The notes under the pieces: model-generated
The model's input: the letters and a program-made list of their open reading frames with translations, nothing else
Database searches by the model: none
What the model was told of the DNA's origin: nothing
Made by a program: the position numbers and the translations under genes
Shown here: one piece after another, positions 46,026-55,033 of the stretch
How the letters are laid out: every line of letters begins with the position of its first letter
Position numbering within the stretch: position 1 is the stretch's first letter
Origin: Pseudomonas syringae
GTDB taxonomy: Bacteria; Pseudomonadota; Gammaproteobacteria; Pseudomonadales; Pseudomonadaceae
Reading direction: 5' to 3'
Assembly (NCBI RefSeq): GCF_021605415.1
Contig: NZ_WKEQ01000012.1
Location: 1 to 64,000, forward strand
Length of the DNA: 64,000 nucleotides

Positions 46026-49000
46026 TCACGACTCAAGGTCGTGCGGTTCCTCTGCATCCTCCCCTTTGTCGTAATCGTTTTTCCAGTGATTGATTTGAGG
46101 CTTATTGTTTTTAAGCCACACGAACCCTTCGGATCGACGCCAAGAAGCGTGCCGGTTCCCCCCGCCTGGCCAAGCTCCTCGTTCCGCGACAAAAACCCAC
46201 ACACAGGACAGCCCATCGTTCTTAAGGAATGCATCGAAGAGCTCCTGGTCGAGAAACGCATGCGAGCCATCACCAGGGCTTCGACCACTAACAAAACAAG
46301 GGTTGCCGGAGTTGTCTACGTAAACATTCGGATCGTCATGGTGAGGAACTAGGCCAAGCCTGTGAGCTAGCCAAGGCGCGGGTATAAGCGCTTGAGCTCC
46401 TTCAGGGAGAGAGGCGTCCAAGTGCGACTCCCAGTAATATCGGTAGCATGGATAGGCAATTTCTACCTCCCCAACCTTGTGGAAATCCATGGCCGACCAT
46501 TGCTCTTGATCCCACACAGACCGCCATGGAGCCTCCAGAAGATAACCGGCGCCCGTCGCCTCACGAGTCGAGTAGCGGTTAACATCGATGTCCTTTTTGG
46601 CAAGTAGATATTTGATGAGCCTTTTCTCATCTCCTTGCCTCACGATCACTGGCAGCAGGAATCGCCACTCTTGTTTCCTGAGCCCATGCTCGCGTTTGGA
46701 CTTGTCCTTGTAGTATTCGGACACTGAGCGGTGTTCATGCAGAACCATCCACCTGCGGCCTTCGGAATCCTCTCTGGCGATGAGGCCTTTCATGCTCATA
46801 GCGGGATCCGCTTCGAATGGCCACTTGCCCAGCTCCTCTTCAGAGGTTTGGCGCATCAATATCTCGTGCTTCTGGATCGATCTCCCCCGGGTAGGCTTCG
46901 CGTCATCGGTTAGCAATACCGTTGGATCTATGTCTCGATGGAAACCAATGTCTACTGGGCCAGCGTACTGGCGCGATCCATGGGAAGCCCTCTCGGACAT
47001 CCAGTTGTTGTCGGCCAGACTGCAGAGAAGCTCATCCAGAGCAAGCCACTGGTACTTCTTGCCTATTCGCTCGCCGGCAGGGCGCTCGCGGCCATGCGCA
47101 TGGCGAAAGCTTTGATCATGAGGAAACAGCTTGCTTGTCCAGCCGTAGCTATAGGCTCGCTTGGCAATCCAGCGCTGTGCCGATGCAGTATTTATAAGTG
47201 GCCGCTTTTCAGGGCGGGTCGTTGAGATGCCAAAGCGTGGTTTGTATTCCTTTTTGTACCTCAGCTTTTCAGAGGGGCTCAGAACAGAGAGCAGCAGAGC
47301 TTCACATTCCATGAAGTCCTCTAGGCTCTCGTCCGGTTCATCATCTTGGGCACGGTTCAGAAGATTTCGAAAGGGGTTGGGACTGAACGCATGCATCAAC
47401 CGAAGTATCTCAACCCTTTCCGCGCAATGGTTGATCACCTCCTGTTTAAACCGCTCATAGATCTCGGATGAGGTGAATGGCTCAGGTTGCTTCAGGGATA
47501 CGTTCAGGAAAGAGCTGACTCTCGGTTCTATTTCGTAATTTGCAAAATCACCCATCCAGCCAGTGCAAGAGCGACTGATCTGTGAGTCTCCGGCCTGAAG
47601 GGCAACCTTTTTTAGCGCCTCTTCGGTGACGGATAGTCGAATTGCTTTCGTTGCATAGGGGGGGCGGGCTTTCCCAACATCAATACTTGCCGGTAGGCAG
47701 CCACGAACATGGGCCAATTCGATGATACCTAGTGCTGAATCCCTCAAGAGTATCGACGGTGGGACGATTTCTTGGTCGAAAACGGATTTATAGGCTACCT
47801 CTGCGAAGGCGGATAACCGTTCATTACTCAGATCTTTGCAGCAGGAACCGTAAGCGGCGGCATGAAGCCGTTCATGGATATATAGGTCATCAACGGTGTG
47901 GAAATCCTCACATAGCTGTTCATACAGGCTTGGGTTGCGACGCAGGAGAGCGGCGATGGCCTTGGTCGCTTTGTCTCGTAGTTCCCTGAAAGTGCTCGAG
48001 GTGAACCAGGTAAGGGTTATAGAACAAAGATGTTGAATTTTGGGATCTGTTTGGTCGCTCTGTTCATGTGCGCTCCAGTCGATCAATCGTCTAGCTATGC
48101 TTCCCTCTTCCATGGAAAGTTCATTGATTTGGCGAGTCCAGAATTCATCGCGTTTTGGCATCTTCATACTCAAAAGCTTCTTGTGCATAAACTTTGCGTT
48201 GCAGGGATGATCTGGGTTGGCGCTCAGCTGAATGATTACATCGAAGTAATTGTTGAAATTTGACTGAAATGCATCATAGATTTCTATGGTTCGCTCAGTA
48301 AACGCTTTGTTACTACGCCATTTTAGACTTTCGATGAAAGATTCACGAAGATCGTAATCATTAGCCCAAATGTTAATGTCACCGGGTAATAAGTCTAAAA
48401 GTTCTTCGCCAAAGCGTTCAGGTAGTTGTACTGCGAGAGCCCCCGCCAATCCAGCCCATTCCCAGTCTAGCTGCTCGTCGTTATGAATAAAGCTAAGTGC
48501 ACCGTTCTCCAGCGCCGCTGAAGGGGCATCGATGTTTTTAAGTAATGCATCTGCCATCAGGTGATCTTGCAACCGCTGGAAGCTGAATCTAATGATGTCT
48601 TCCGGGTAGCCAAACAGATCATCTTCACTGGCTTGAGGGTTTGGGTCTGTTCGGAATAGACCATTTCTATGGAGCACTTCAAGCCAGCTGGCATCTGTTG
48701 GGGCAGGATGACCACTAAATTTCTCAGCAATGATCTGCATAGCCTCGGTTTGCGGAACGAAGTCCCGTCGCTTGGCGGCCATTTCCAAGGCTATGGCTGA
48801 AAGAGCTAGTGTGGTGGGTTTTACAAGAGTATCGGAGCCGTCTTGGCCAACCCCTAGGTTGCGTGCAATGCTTCTGAGATAAAAAAGAAATACTTCTTTG
48901 GTGCCAGATAAACCTTGAGGGAAAAATTTCTTGCCATCTTTTTGAAGAGCGATACAAGCACTTCGTAAAAAAAGGGGGTTCACGAATTCTGCAGATAGCC

Positions 49001-50522
49001 ATGGACTGTTAGGCTGAGATATTCCGCGTTTCCCTAAGTAGACTTTGGCGGCTCTCGACTGCTCTTTGGGTGTCTCAAAGCCACGAACTTCAAATGACGG
49101 TAGGTTTGTGAGTAATGACTCAGGAATTACAACTTTTTTGTACTCAGTCCTGCAACTAATTACCAATACTAAGTTGCGATATTTTTCAACTCTGGCAATG
49201 AACTCAGCCAATTCACTGTGCCAGAGTTTTCTTCCTGCGCCTTCGTTGATGGCGTCGATTAAAATTAAGCCTCGTTTACCTGTGGCCTCAACGGCAGCGC
49301 TCAGAGTTTGCAAGAATACATCGGCAGTAATATTGCCTATCTCTAAGCGTGTCGTAATTTGATGCCAAACATTATCGTTTGAGAGATGCTGGCCCAAAAT
49401 TAAGATAGCTTTTCTATCTCCTGAAATAGCCTGCTGGGCGATATTGCCAAGTAGATGAGACTTCCCAGTACCTGCTTTTCCGTATAACAAAATAGTGCGA
49501 GAGTTTTCGCTGGAAAAATATTTATTTTCTAGCAGTGAGCTGAGCGAGTAGGCCTCACTACTGATCTTGCCAAGCCTGTACTCCAAGTTGCTAGAATCTT
49601 GGTCGTGCTCATTTTTTAATTTGCTCTTGCCTTCTTGGGCTTTCCGTTTAAGGTCGTACAGTTCGTATACATGATTAGAGATGTTGTTCGCGCACTGTAG
49701 GCACTCCGCAATAGGCCATGTGCTCCACGGATCTGAAGTGATAGTTAGCGCCAGCGATTCGAGTTTTTGCGCTTCACCTCGGATTTTGTTCGTAATGCTA
49801 TTGCTCTGATCGCCTAATAATCTTTCAACTTTTTCAAGGTCTATAGCGTCACGGATTTTGGCGATTTGATCGTGAACTTCAGTAATTATAACTTGGTCGT
49901 GAAGCGCGACTTTGAATAGTCGCTCAATACTTACTTCAACATGATCATCCGGGTGGTAGCGCTCTTCCAGTGATCTAACAGCAAGATCAATCTTGTCTTT
50001 AAACCAGAGCTCCGAAAGCTCAACATCTCCAAACCAAAAATTGCGGAGACCTTCAGCGTTTGGATGGATCAGACGGTCGGTTATATCTGAGGCTGTCCAA
50101 GTGGTGAACTCTACTTGATTACCCTTCGGGACAAGTTTCTCCCATTTGGCCTTATGGGTGTCCCAATGCTCCCACCCTGTTTTTCCGCCGCCTTGACGGC
50201 CTGTTTTATGCGTCAGGTCACAAGGCAGGGCGACTACATATTTGGTTAACGATGGATGAGACTCAAGCGCACTCTTTACCGAGTCGTCGATATTGGCCCA
50301 ATTAATTTCGCTGGACTTTAAATAGTATTTTGCTTGGTAGCCGATCTCACTTTTGTCTTTAAGCAACCAATAAGCCTCGATTCCGCCGTCTCCACCGGCT
50401 CCCTCAATTCGCCTGAATTCTGCGCCAGCGGCTTGTGGTTCACGCCGGGCTAGCTGGCAAATGAGTTCTTCGAAAGCGAGGCGCTGTCCTGATTCCATGC
50501 CCCTGATGCGTCTGTAATCCAT
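46026..50522 (-). CDS. nuclease-STAND NTPase, Avs4-like antiviral protein
   Basis: About 1498 residues. The N-terminal Mrr-like nuclease shows EFRRIEGAGGDGGIEAYW (Asp45) and GYQAKYYL (Gln63-x-Lys65). A connector KIDLAVRSLEERYHPDDHVEVSIE (~178-200) is typical of Avs proteins. The NTPase has Walker A GKAGTGKS (348-355) and Walker B LILIDAINE (419-427), followed by VISCRTEYK. The long helical C-terminus is the presumed sensor. Avs proteins bind phage portal or terminase and then cleave DNA. I use MDYRRIRG at 50522 as start, by domain fit; an in-frame ATG at 50624 (GGGA upstream) would add 34 residues. Further open frame is only thyA antisense. Confidence 0.8.
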   Translation of the reverse strand: MDYRRIRGMESGQRLAFEELICQLARREPQAAGAEFRRIEGAGGDGGIEAYWLLKDKSEIGYQAKYYLKSSEINWANIDDSVKSALESHPSLTKYVVALPCDLTHKTGRQGGGKTGWEHWDTHKAKWEKLVPKGNQVEFTTWTASDITDRLIHPNAEGLRNFWFGDVELSELWFKDKIDLAVRSLEERYHPDDHVEVSIERLFKVALHDQVIITEVHDQIAKIRDAIDLEKVERLLGDQSNSITNKIRGEAQKLESLALTITSDPWSTWPIAECLQCANNISNHVYELYDLKRKAQEGKSKLKNEHDQDSSNLEYRLGKISSEAYSLSSLLENKYFSSENSRTILLYGKAGTGKSHLLGNIAQQAISGDRKAILILGQHLSNDNVWHQITTRLEIGNITADVFLQTLSAAVEATGKRGLILIDAINEGAGRKLWHSELAEFIARVEKYRNLVLVISCRTEYKKVVIPESLLTNLPSFEVRGFETPKEQSRAAKVYLGKRGISQPNSPWLSAEFVNPLFLRSACIALQKDGKKFFPQGLSGTKEVFLFYLRSIARNLGVGQDGSDTLVKPTTLALSAIALEMAAKRRDFVPQTEAMQIIAEKFSGHPAPTDASWLEVLHRNGLFRTDPNPQASEDDLFGYPEDIIRFSFQRLQDHLMADALLKNIDAPSAALENGALSFIHNDEQLDWEWAGLAGALAVQLPERFGEELLDLLPGDINIWANDYDLRESFIESLKWRSNKAFTERTIEIYDAFQSNFNNYFDVIIQLSANPDHPCNAKFMHKKLLSMKMPKRDEFWTRQINELSMEEGSIARRLIDWSAHEQSDQTDPKIQHLCSITLTWFTSSTFRELRDKATKAIAALLRRNPSLYEQLCEDFHTVDDLYIHERLHAAAYGSCCKDLSNERLSAFAEVAYKSVFDQEIVPPSILLRDSALGIIELAHVRGCLPASIDVGKARPPYATKAIRLSVTEEALKKVALQAGDSQISRSCTGWMGDFANYEIEPRVSSFLNVSLKQPEPFTSSEIYERFKQEVINHCAERVEILRLMHAFSPNPFRNLLNRAQDDEPDESLEDFMECEALLLSVLSPSEKLRYKKEYKPRFGISTTRPEKRPLINTASAQRWIAKRAYSYGWTSKLFPHDQSFRHAHGRERPAGERIGKKYQWLALDELLCSLADNNWMSERASHGSRQYAGPVDIGFHRDIDPTVLLTDDAKPTRGRSIQKHEILMRQTSEEELGKWPFEADPAMSMKGLIAREDSEGRRWMVLHEHRSVSEYYKDKSKREHGLRKQEWRFLLPVIVRQGDEKRLIKYLLAKKDIDVNRYSTREATGAGYLLEAPWRSVWDQEQWSAMDFHKVGEVEIAYPCYRYYWESHLDASLPEGAQALIPAPWLAHRLGLVPHHDDPNVYVDNSGNPCFVSGRSPGDGSHAFLDQELFDAFLKNDGLSCVWVFVAERGAWPGGGNRHASWRRSEGFVWLKNNKPQINHWKNDYDKGEDAEEPHDLES

Positions 50523-50709
50523 GGGGTGTCCGTTGCATGAGCTGGTTGGTGGCAGAATGCCTCGGCGGAGTGTATCCGTTTCCAGGGCATAGGGCTGAGC
50601 GCCACTCTGGCTAGGCGAATCCATTGAAAGTCCCGCAAAGCCGCATGGGCAGCGGACTTCAGTTAACTCGCTAATTTGTATGAAGAAAAGATGGACATGT
50701 ATTCTCGAA

Positions 50710-50780
50710 ATGTGCATAATTTGAACTGCACATAAGTGATATTGCCTACAGACGTCGAAACACGCTGGATTGGGCAATAT
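50710..50780. repeat. two perfect inverted repeats at the right end of the island
   Basis: ATGTGCA (50710-50716) pairs with TGCACAT (50727-50733). ATATTGCC (50739-50746) pairs with GGCAATAT (50773-50780), the last ending 16 bp before the thyA junction. They may be recombinase-binding sites or the promoter/operator of the minus-strand STAND gene. Confidence 0.5.
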
Positions 50781-50795
50781 ATGGGGGGCATGAAA

Positions 50796-51113
50796 GGGCT
50801 CGGCACGCCGTTCAACCTCACCGAAGGCGCCGCGCTGCTGAGCCTTATCGGTCGCCTGACCGGTTACACGCCGCGCTGGTTCACCTATTTCATCGGTGAT
50901 GCCCACGTCTACGAAAACCACTTGGACATGCTCAACGAACAGCTCAAGCGCGAGCCATTCGCCATGCCGAAGCTGAAAATCTCGGATCGCGTGCCGGAGT
51001 TCGCCAAGACCGGCGTTTACCAGCCGCAATGGCTGGAGTTGGTCGAACCGAGTGACTTCTCACTGGAAGGCTACGAGCATCACGCGCCAATGACCGCGCC
51101 GATGGCGGTTTGA
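50796..51113 (+). pseudogene. thyA: 3' remnant of host thymidylate synthase
   Basis: From 50796 the frame encodes [17 protein letters not shown] and continues to [15 protein letters not shown], the C-terminal third of the long Pseudomonas-type ThyA. The codons before it (from a GTG at 50736) belong to the island end and do not match. The catalytic Cys region is absent, so the product cannot be active. The break falls in the dUMP-binding loop, equivalent to residue ~185 of the island ThyA. The missing 5' part should lie at the other island end, outside this window. Confidence 0.9.
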
Positions 51114-51289
51114 TCGCTCGATCTCGCGCTCACCTGATCAGGCACGCCCGACGTTAGATCGAGCGTGCCTGCGTCCTCTCAACCCGTTGGGTTGCCTATG
51201 CCAAATCAGTCTAATCGACCTGTCATAACTGACAGTGCCGTTGCCTTGCCGCGCGTGGTTATCTGACGTTTTCGACCGAGGAGACGTTC

Positions 51290-52141
51290 ATGGCACACCT
51301 CTCAATGTCATCAGGGGAAGGATTTTGCGGCGCTCCGAACCCGGAGGTCAGCCCGGCCCTGATTTCCGACGTCACATCGCCGAGGGTGGTGAGCGATTTC
51401 GATGCGCCGCTGATTCACTACTACTACGCGGTAGAGGACAAATACTTCGGATTTGGTGCAACCGAGCCGGAAGGTGTTGTGATCCCGATGGAAATATTCG
51501 AGCCCGGTTCGCCCTTTCGTAATGCCGTGACCGCATGGGTCGATCCGCAACCAGCAGAAATCGCCCTCGGTGATGAGATACGCGTGGACTGGACGCCGCT
51601 TGATGGCTCAGCGCCGTTTCAGTCGCTGCCGATGGCGGTGGACAGCAAGGAGCATTTTATTCTGGTGGGTATCCCGGACGCCGTCATCAGCGGTTTTGAA
51701 GGGAAAACGGTTGAAGTCATTTTCGTCCATCTGCCGCAATCCGGTGGCGCCAGGCCTTCGCGATCGCGGTTTGTGTACGTTGCGCCTGCATTGGGCAGCA
51801 AGCCGCCACTGGAAGTAGAAGGTGTGGTGAATGGTGTGCTGCAGGCTTCGGCGTTTCCCGACGGGATCAAGGTGAGTGTCGCGCCCATTGCCAACATGCG
51901 CGCATATAACGCGATGGAAATCCTGTGGATTCACGAGCCGGATCACTGGGTCGAGCGCCAGCGCCGGATCACGGTGTCAGCGCAGAAAACCACGGAGTTT
52001 TCGGTTGATCCGGCGGTGTATCAGTCCCATGTCGGTCGTCGGGTGACGGTGCTGTACCGGCTCTACCTGGGCGCCCGGTTAAGCCCCAATTTCTACTGGA
52101 ATCCGGGCGCGGTCGGCGAAGTCAGCTTCGAAATCATCTAA
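51290..52141 (+). CDS. hypothetical protein of host chromosome
   Basis: A 283-residue protein that I recognise only as a Pseudomonas-type hypothetical. It appears to consist of repeated beta-rich modules (for example VDPQPAEIALGDEIRVDW and later VNGVLQASAFPDGIKVSVAP), without a signal peptide or known catalytic motif. It is the first intact host gene after the island. GAGGAG precedes the ATG. Confidence 0.65.
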   Translation: MAHLSMSSGEGFCGAPNPEVSPALISDVTSPRVVSDFDAPLIHYYYAVEDKYFGFGATEPEGVVIPMEIFEPGSPFRNAVTAWVDPQPAEIALGDEIRVDWTPLDGSAPFQSLPMAVDSKEHFILVGIPDAVISGFEGKTVEVIFVHLPQSGGARPSRSRFVYVAPALGSKPPLEVEGVVNGVLQASAFPDGIKVSVAPIANMRAYNAMEILWIHEPDHWVERQRRITVSAQKTTEFSVDPAVYQSHVGRRVTVLYRLYLGARLSPNFYWNPGAVGEVSFEII

Positions 52142-52173
52142 ACACCCGTGTAGGCGCTGCCGCAGGGGGCGTA

Positions 52174-52623
52174 TCAATGGCCATGGCTGCGACCGACGTG
52201 GGACGGTTCGTTTTCGCTCGCTACAACGCCGCCGCTCACTTCCAGCCGCTGCAAAATCCCGCAATGGTCCGCATCCGGCCCTTCGCCGCAGCGTTGGCGC
52301 AGGTCGAGCAATTGCGTCTGCAACGCGAGCAAGCCATCGATCCGTGCCTTGACGTGGAGGATGTGTTCGTCGATCAGCGCGTTCACGCTTTCGCACTGAT
52401 CCTGCGGGCTGTCGCGCAAGGCCAACAGGCTGCGAATTTCTTCAAGGGTCATGTCGAGGGTGCGGCAGTTGCGAATAAAGGTCAGGCGCTCGGCGTGGGC
52501 CTGGGTGTAGACGCGGTAATTGCCGTCGCTGCGGGCCGGTTCCGGCAGCAGGTTTTCGCGTTCGTAATAGCGGATGGTTTCCACGGCGCAGTCGGTCAAC
52601 TTCGCCAGTTCTCCGATCTTCAT
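52174..52623 (-). CDS. cadR: MerR-family cadmium/lead-responsive regulator CadR
   Basis: A 149-residue MerR-type activator. The HTH is MKIGELAKLTDCAVETIRYYERENLLPEP. The metal-binding cysteines are in RNCRTLDM, SPQDQCESVN and GPDADHCGIL, and the tail is His-rich (SHVGRSHGH), as in Pseudomonas CadR. It activates the divergent cadA upon Cd/Pb/Zn binding. The start at 52623 is the conserved MKIGELA; the frame opens three codons earlier. Confidence 0.92.
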   Translation of the reverse strand: MKIGELAKLTDCAVETIRYYERENLLPEPARSDGNYRVYTQAHAERLTFIRNCRTLDMTLEEIRSLLALRDSPQDQCESVNALIDEHILHVKARIDGLLALQTQLLDLRQRCGEGPDADHCGILQRLEVSGGVVASENEPSHVGRSHGH

Positions 52624-52647
52624 GACGGCCATCTCCAGAAACGGTGC

Positions 52648-52678
52648 TTGACCCTATAGTGGCTACAGGGTCTTTACT
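52648..52678 (+). promoter_or_regulatory. CadR-controlled cadA promoter
   Basis: TTGACC (52648-52653) and a TTTACT-like -10 (52673-52678) are separated by 19 bp, the overlong spacing of MerR-type promoters. The dyad ACCCTATAG/CTACAGGGT fills the spacer. Confidence 0.8.
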
Positions 52679-52708
52679 TGGCAACAGGCACCTTTATGGA
52701 CGCGACCG

Positions 52709-55018
52709 ATGAGCGATTCACTGCACACCCACAAAACCGGCGGCGGGCACGATCACAGCCACAAATTGCAGCCTGTGCATAAGCACGACCATGGCGGCGA
52801 TAGCTGCTGTGGGTCGAACGTTGTTGCGCCTGCGCCCGTCCAGACGAGCGAAGGCGCCTGCTGCTCGTCAAAAGCCGCTGCGCCGTCGCTGGTGCAACTG
52901 AGCGAAGCGCCCAGCGCCGACGCCCGGTTGAGCAGTTTCCGCATCGAGGCGATGGACTGCCCGACCGAGCAGACGCTGATCCAGAACAAACTCGGCAAAC
53001 TCGCCGGCGTTCAACAACTGGAATTCAACCTGATCAACCGCGTGCTCGGCGTCACCCACAACCTGGCGGACACCGCAGCCATTATCGAGGCGATCAAGTC
53101 CCTTGGTATGCACGCCGAACCGATGGAGGCGGGCGTTGAAGCCCCCGCCGCTGCACCTGAGCGCAAACCGTGGTTGCCACTGGCGCTGTCCGGCGTCACG
53201 GCGCTCGGGGCGGAAGTCATCCATTTCACCAACGCTGCGCCCAACTGGGTGGTGGCGATCGTTGCGCTGGTGTCGATCCTCAGCGGCGGCCTGAGCACCT
53301 ACAAAAAGGGCTGGATCGCCCTGAAGAACTTCAACCTCAACATCAACGCGCTGATGAGCATTGCCGTGACCGGTGCAATCCTCATCGGCCAATGGCCGGA
53401 AGCGGCGATGGTGATGTTCCTGTTTACCGTGGCCGAGCTGATCGAAGCACGCTCGCTGGATCGCGCGCGCAACGCCATCAGCGGCCTGATGCAGATGAAG
53501 CCGGAACAAGCCACGGTGTTGCAGGCCGATGGCAACTGGATCGAACAGGACGTAAAAGTTGTCGATCTCGGCGCGCGAGTACGGGTTAAACCGGGTGAGC
53601 GCATTGCCCTGGACGGTGAAGTCGTCGCTGGCAATTCAACCATCGATCAGGCGCCGATCACTGGCGAAAGCCTCCCGGTGGAAAAAACCGTCGGCGACAC
53701 AGTCTTCGCCGGCACCATCAACCAGGCCGGATCGCTGGAGTACAGCGTGACCGCCGCAGCAAGCAACTCGACCCTGGCGCGGATCATCCACGCCGTTGAA
53801 CAGGCGCAAGGCGCGCGGGCACCGACCCAGCGTTTCGTCGATCAGTTCTCGAAAATCTACACCCCCGCCGTGTTCGTCCTGGCATTGGCAGTGGCAATCA
53901 TTGCGCCGCTGTTCATGGGCGCAGTGTGGTTCGACTGGATCTACCGCGCGCTGGTTTTGCTGGTGGTCGCATGCCCGTGCGCACTGGTGATTTCCACCCC
54001 GGTGACCATCGTCAGCGGTCTGGCAGCCGCCGCGCGCAAAGGCATTCTGGTCAAGGGCGGCGTGTATCTGGAGGGCGGGCACAAACTCGACTTCCTCGCA
54101 CTGGACAAGACCGGCACGATCACCCATGGCAAACCGTTGCAGACCGATTACATCGCGCTCGATCCGACGGCCGATGCCACGGCGCCGACGATTGCCGCCG
54201 CGCTGGCTGGCCGTTCCGATCACCCGGTGTCGCTGGCCATCGCCACTGCGGCTGTGGACAAAAAGTTTGCGCCGCTCACTGTGGATAACTTCCAAGCGCT
54301 GGCCGGTCGTGGCGTGAAAGGCGACATCAACGGCCAGACTTACCACTTGGGCAACCATCGATTGGTTGAAGAGCTGGGTCTGTGCTCGCCGCAACTGGAA
54401 GAGAAACTGTTCGCGCTGGAGCAGCAGGGTAAGTCTGTCGTGCTGCTGCTCGACGCCTCCGGTCCGCTCGCGCTGTTCGCCGTGGCCGACACAGTTAAGG
54501 AAACCAGCCGCGAAGCGATCCGCCAATTGCACGACCTCGGCGTGAAAACCTTGATGCTCACCGGCGACAACGCTCACACCGCACAAGCGATTGCGGCGCA
54601 GGTCGGCATTGATGAAGCCCGTGGCGATCTGTTGCCGACGGACAAGCTGCAAGCCATCGACGACCTGTATGCCCAGGGTCACCGGGTCGGCATGGTCGGC
54701 GACGGCATCAACGATGCGCCAGCGCTGGCCCGCTCGGAGATTGGTTTCGCCATGGCCGCTGCGGGCACCGATACCGCGATTGAAACCGCTGATGTCGCCC
54801 TGATGGACGATGATCTGCGCAAGATTCCTGCATTCATCAGCCTGTCGCGCGACACGGCGAGCATCCTCAAACAGAACATTGCGTTGGCGCTGGTGATCAA
54901 AGCGATCTTTCTTGGAGTAACCTTCGCCGGACTCGCCACCATGTGGATGGCGGTGTTCGCCGACATGGGCGTGAGCCTGCTAGTGGTGTTCAACGGGTTG
55001 CGCCTGTTGCGCAAATAG
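52709..55018 (+). CDS. cadA: Cd/Zn/Pb-exporting P1B-type ATPase CadA
   Basis: A 769-residue P-type ATPase. It has a His-rich N-terminus (HDHSHKLQPVHKHDH), a metal-binding domain with MDCPTEQ, membrane helices, the CPC motif in VVACPCALVIS, phosphorylation site ALDKTGTITHG, the HP locus SDHPVSLA, and hinge GDGINDAPALA. It exports Cd(II), Zn(II) or Pb(II). It is divergent from cadR with a MerR-type promoter between. Host-type codon use. Confidence 0.96.
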   Translation: MSDSLHTHKTGGGHDHSHKLQPVHKHDHGGDSCCGSNVVAPAPVQTSEGACCSSKAAAPSLVQLSEAPSADARLSSFRIEAMDCPTEQTLIQNKLGKLAGVQQLEFNLINRVLGVTHNLADTAAIIEAIKSLGMHAEPMEAGVEAPAAAPERKPWLPLALSGVTALGAEVIHFTNAAPNWVVAIVALVSILSGGLSTYKKGWIALKNFNLNINALMSIAVTGAILIGQWPEAAMVMFLFTVAELIEARSLDRARNAISGLMQMKPEQATVLQADGNWIEQDVKVVDLGARVRVKPGERIALDGEVVAGNSTIDQAPITGESLPVEKTVGDTVFAGTINQAGSLEYSVTAAASNSTLARIIHAVEQAQGARAPTQRFVDQFSKIYTPAVFVLALAVAIIAPLFMGAVWFDWIYRALVLLVVACPCALVISTPVTIVSGLAAAARKGILVKGGVYLEGGHKLDFLALDKTGTITHGKPLQTDYIALDPTADATAPTIAAALAGRSDHPVSLAIATAAVDKKFAPLTVDNFQALAGRGVKGDINGQTYHLGNHRLVEELGLCSPQLEEKLFALEQQGKSVVLLLDASGPLALFAVADTVKETSREAIRQLHDLGVKTLMLTGDNAHTAQAIAAQVGIDEARGDLLPTDKLQAIDDLYAQGHRVGMVGDGINDAPALARSEIGFAMAAAGTDTAIETADVALMDDDLRKIPAFISLSRDTASILKQNIALALVIKAIFLGVTFAGLATMWMAVFADMGVSLLVVFNGLRLLRK

Positions 55019-55033
55019 AAGAGAGGGACGGTT

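Larger units (their letters stand above)
1..50795. mobile_element. genomic island inserted in host thyA (left end outside the window)
   Basis: The sequence up to about 50.8 kb is accessory: recombinases, copper and arsenic resistance, and defence-like genes, with lower GC than the flank. At about 50796 it switches, in frame, into the 3' part of a Pseudomonas-type thyA, after which ordinary host genes follow. A complete but different thyA sits at 3757-4590, next to the recombinase module. I infer one integrative element that entered host thyA and brought a replacement. The left junction, the first recombinase genes and the 5' part of host thyA should lie left of position 1. Several nested elements rather than one cannot be excluded. 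Confidence 0.8.

Noticed and set aside
50625..51029. N-terminal extension of the STAND NTPase frame by more than 130 residues
   Set aside because: This stretch is antisense to the thyA remnant and the island end; the recognisable nuclease domain starts at the MDYRRIRG region.
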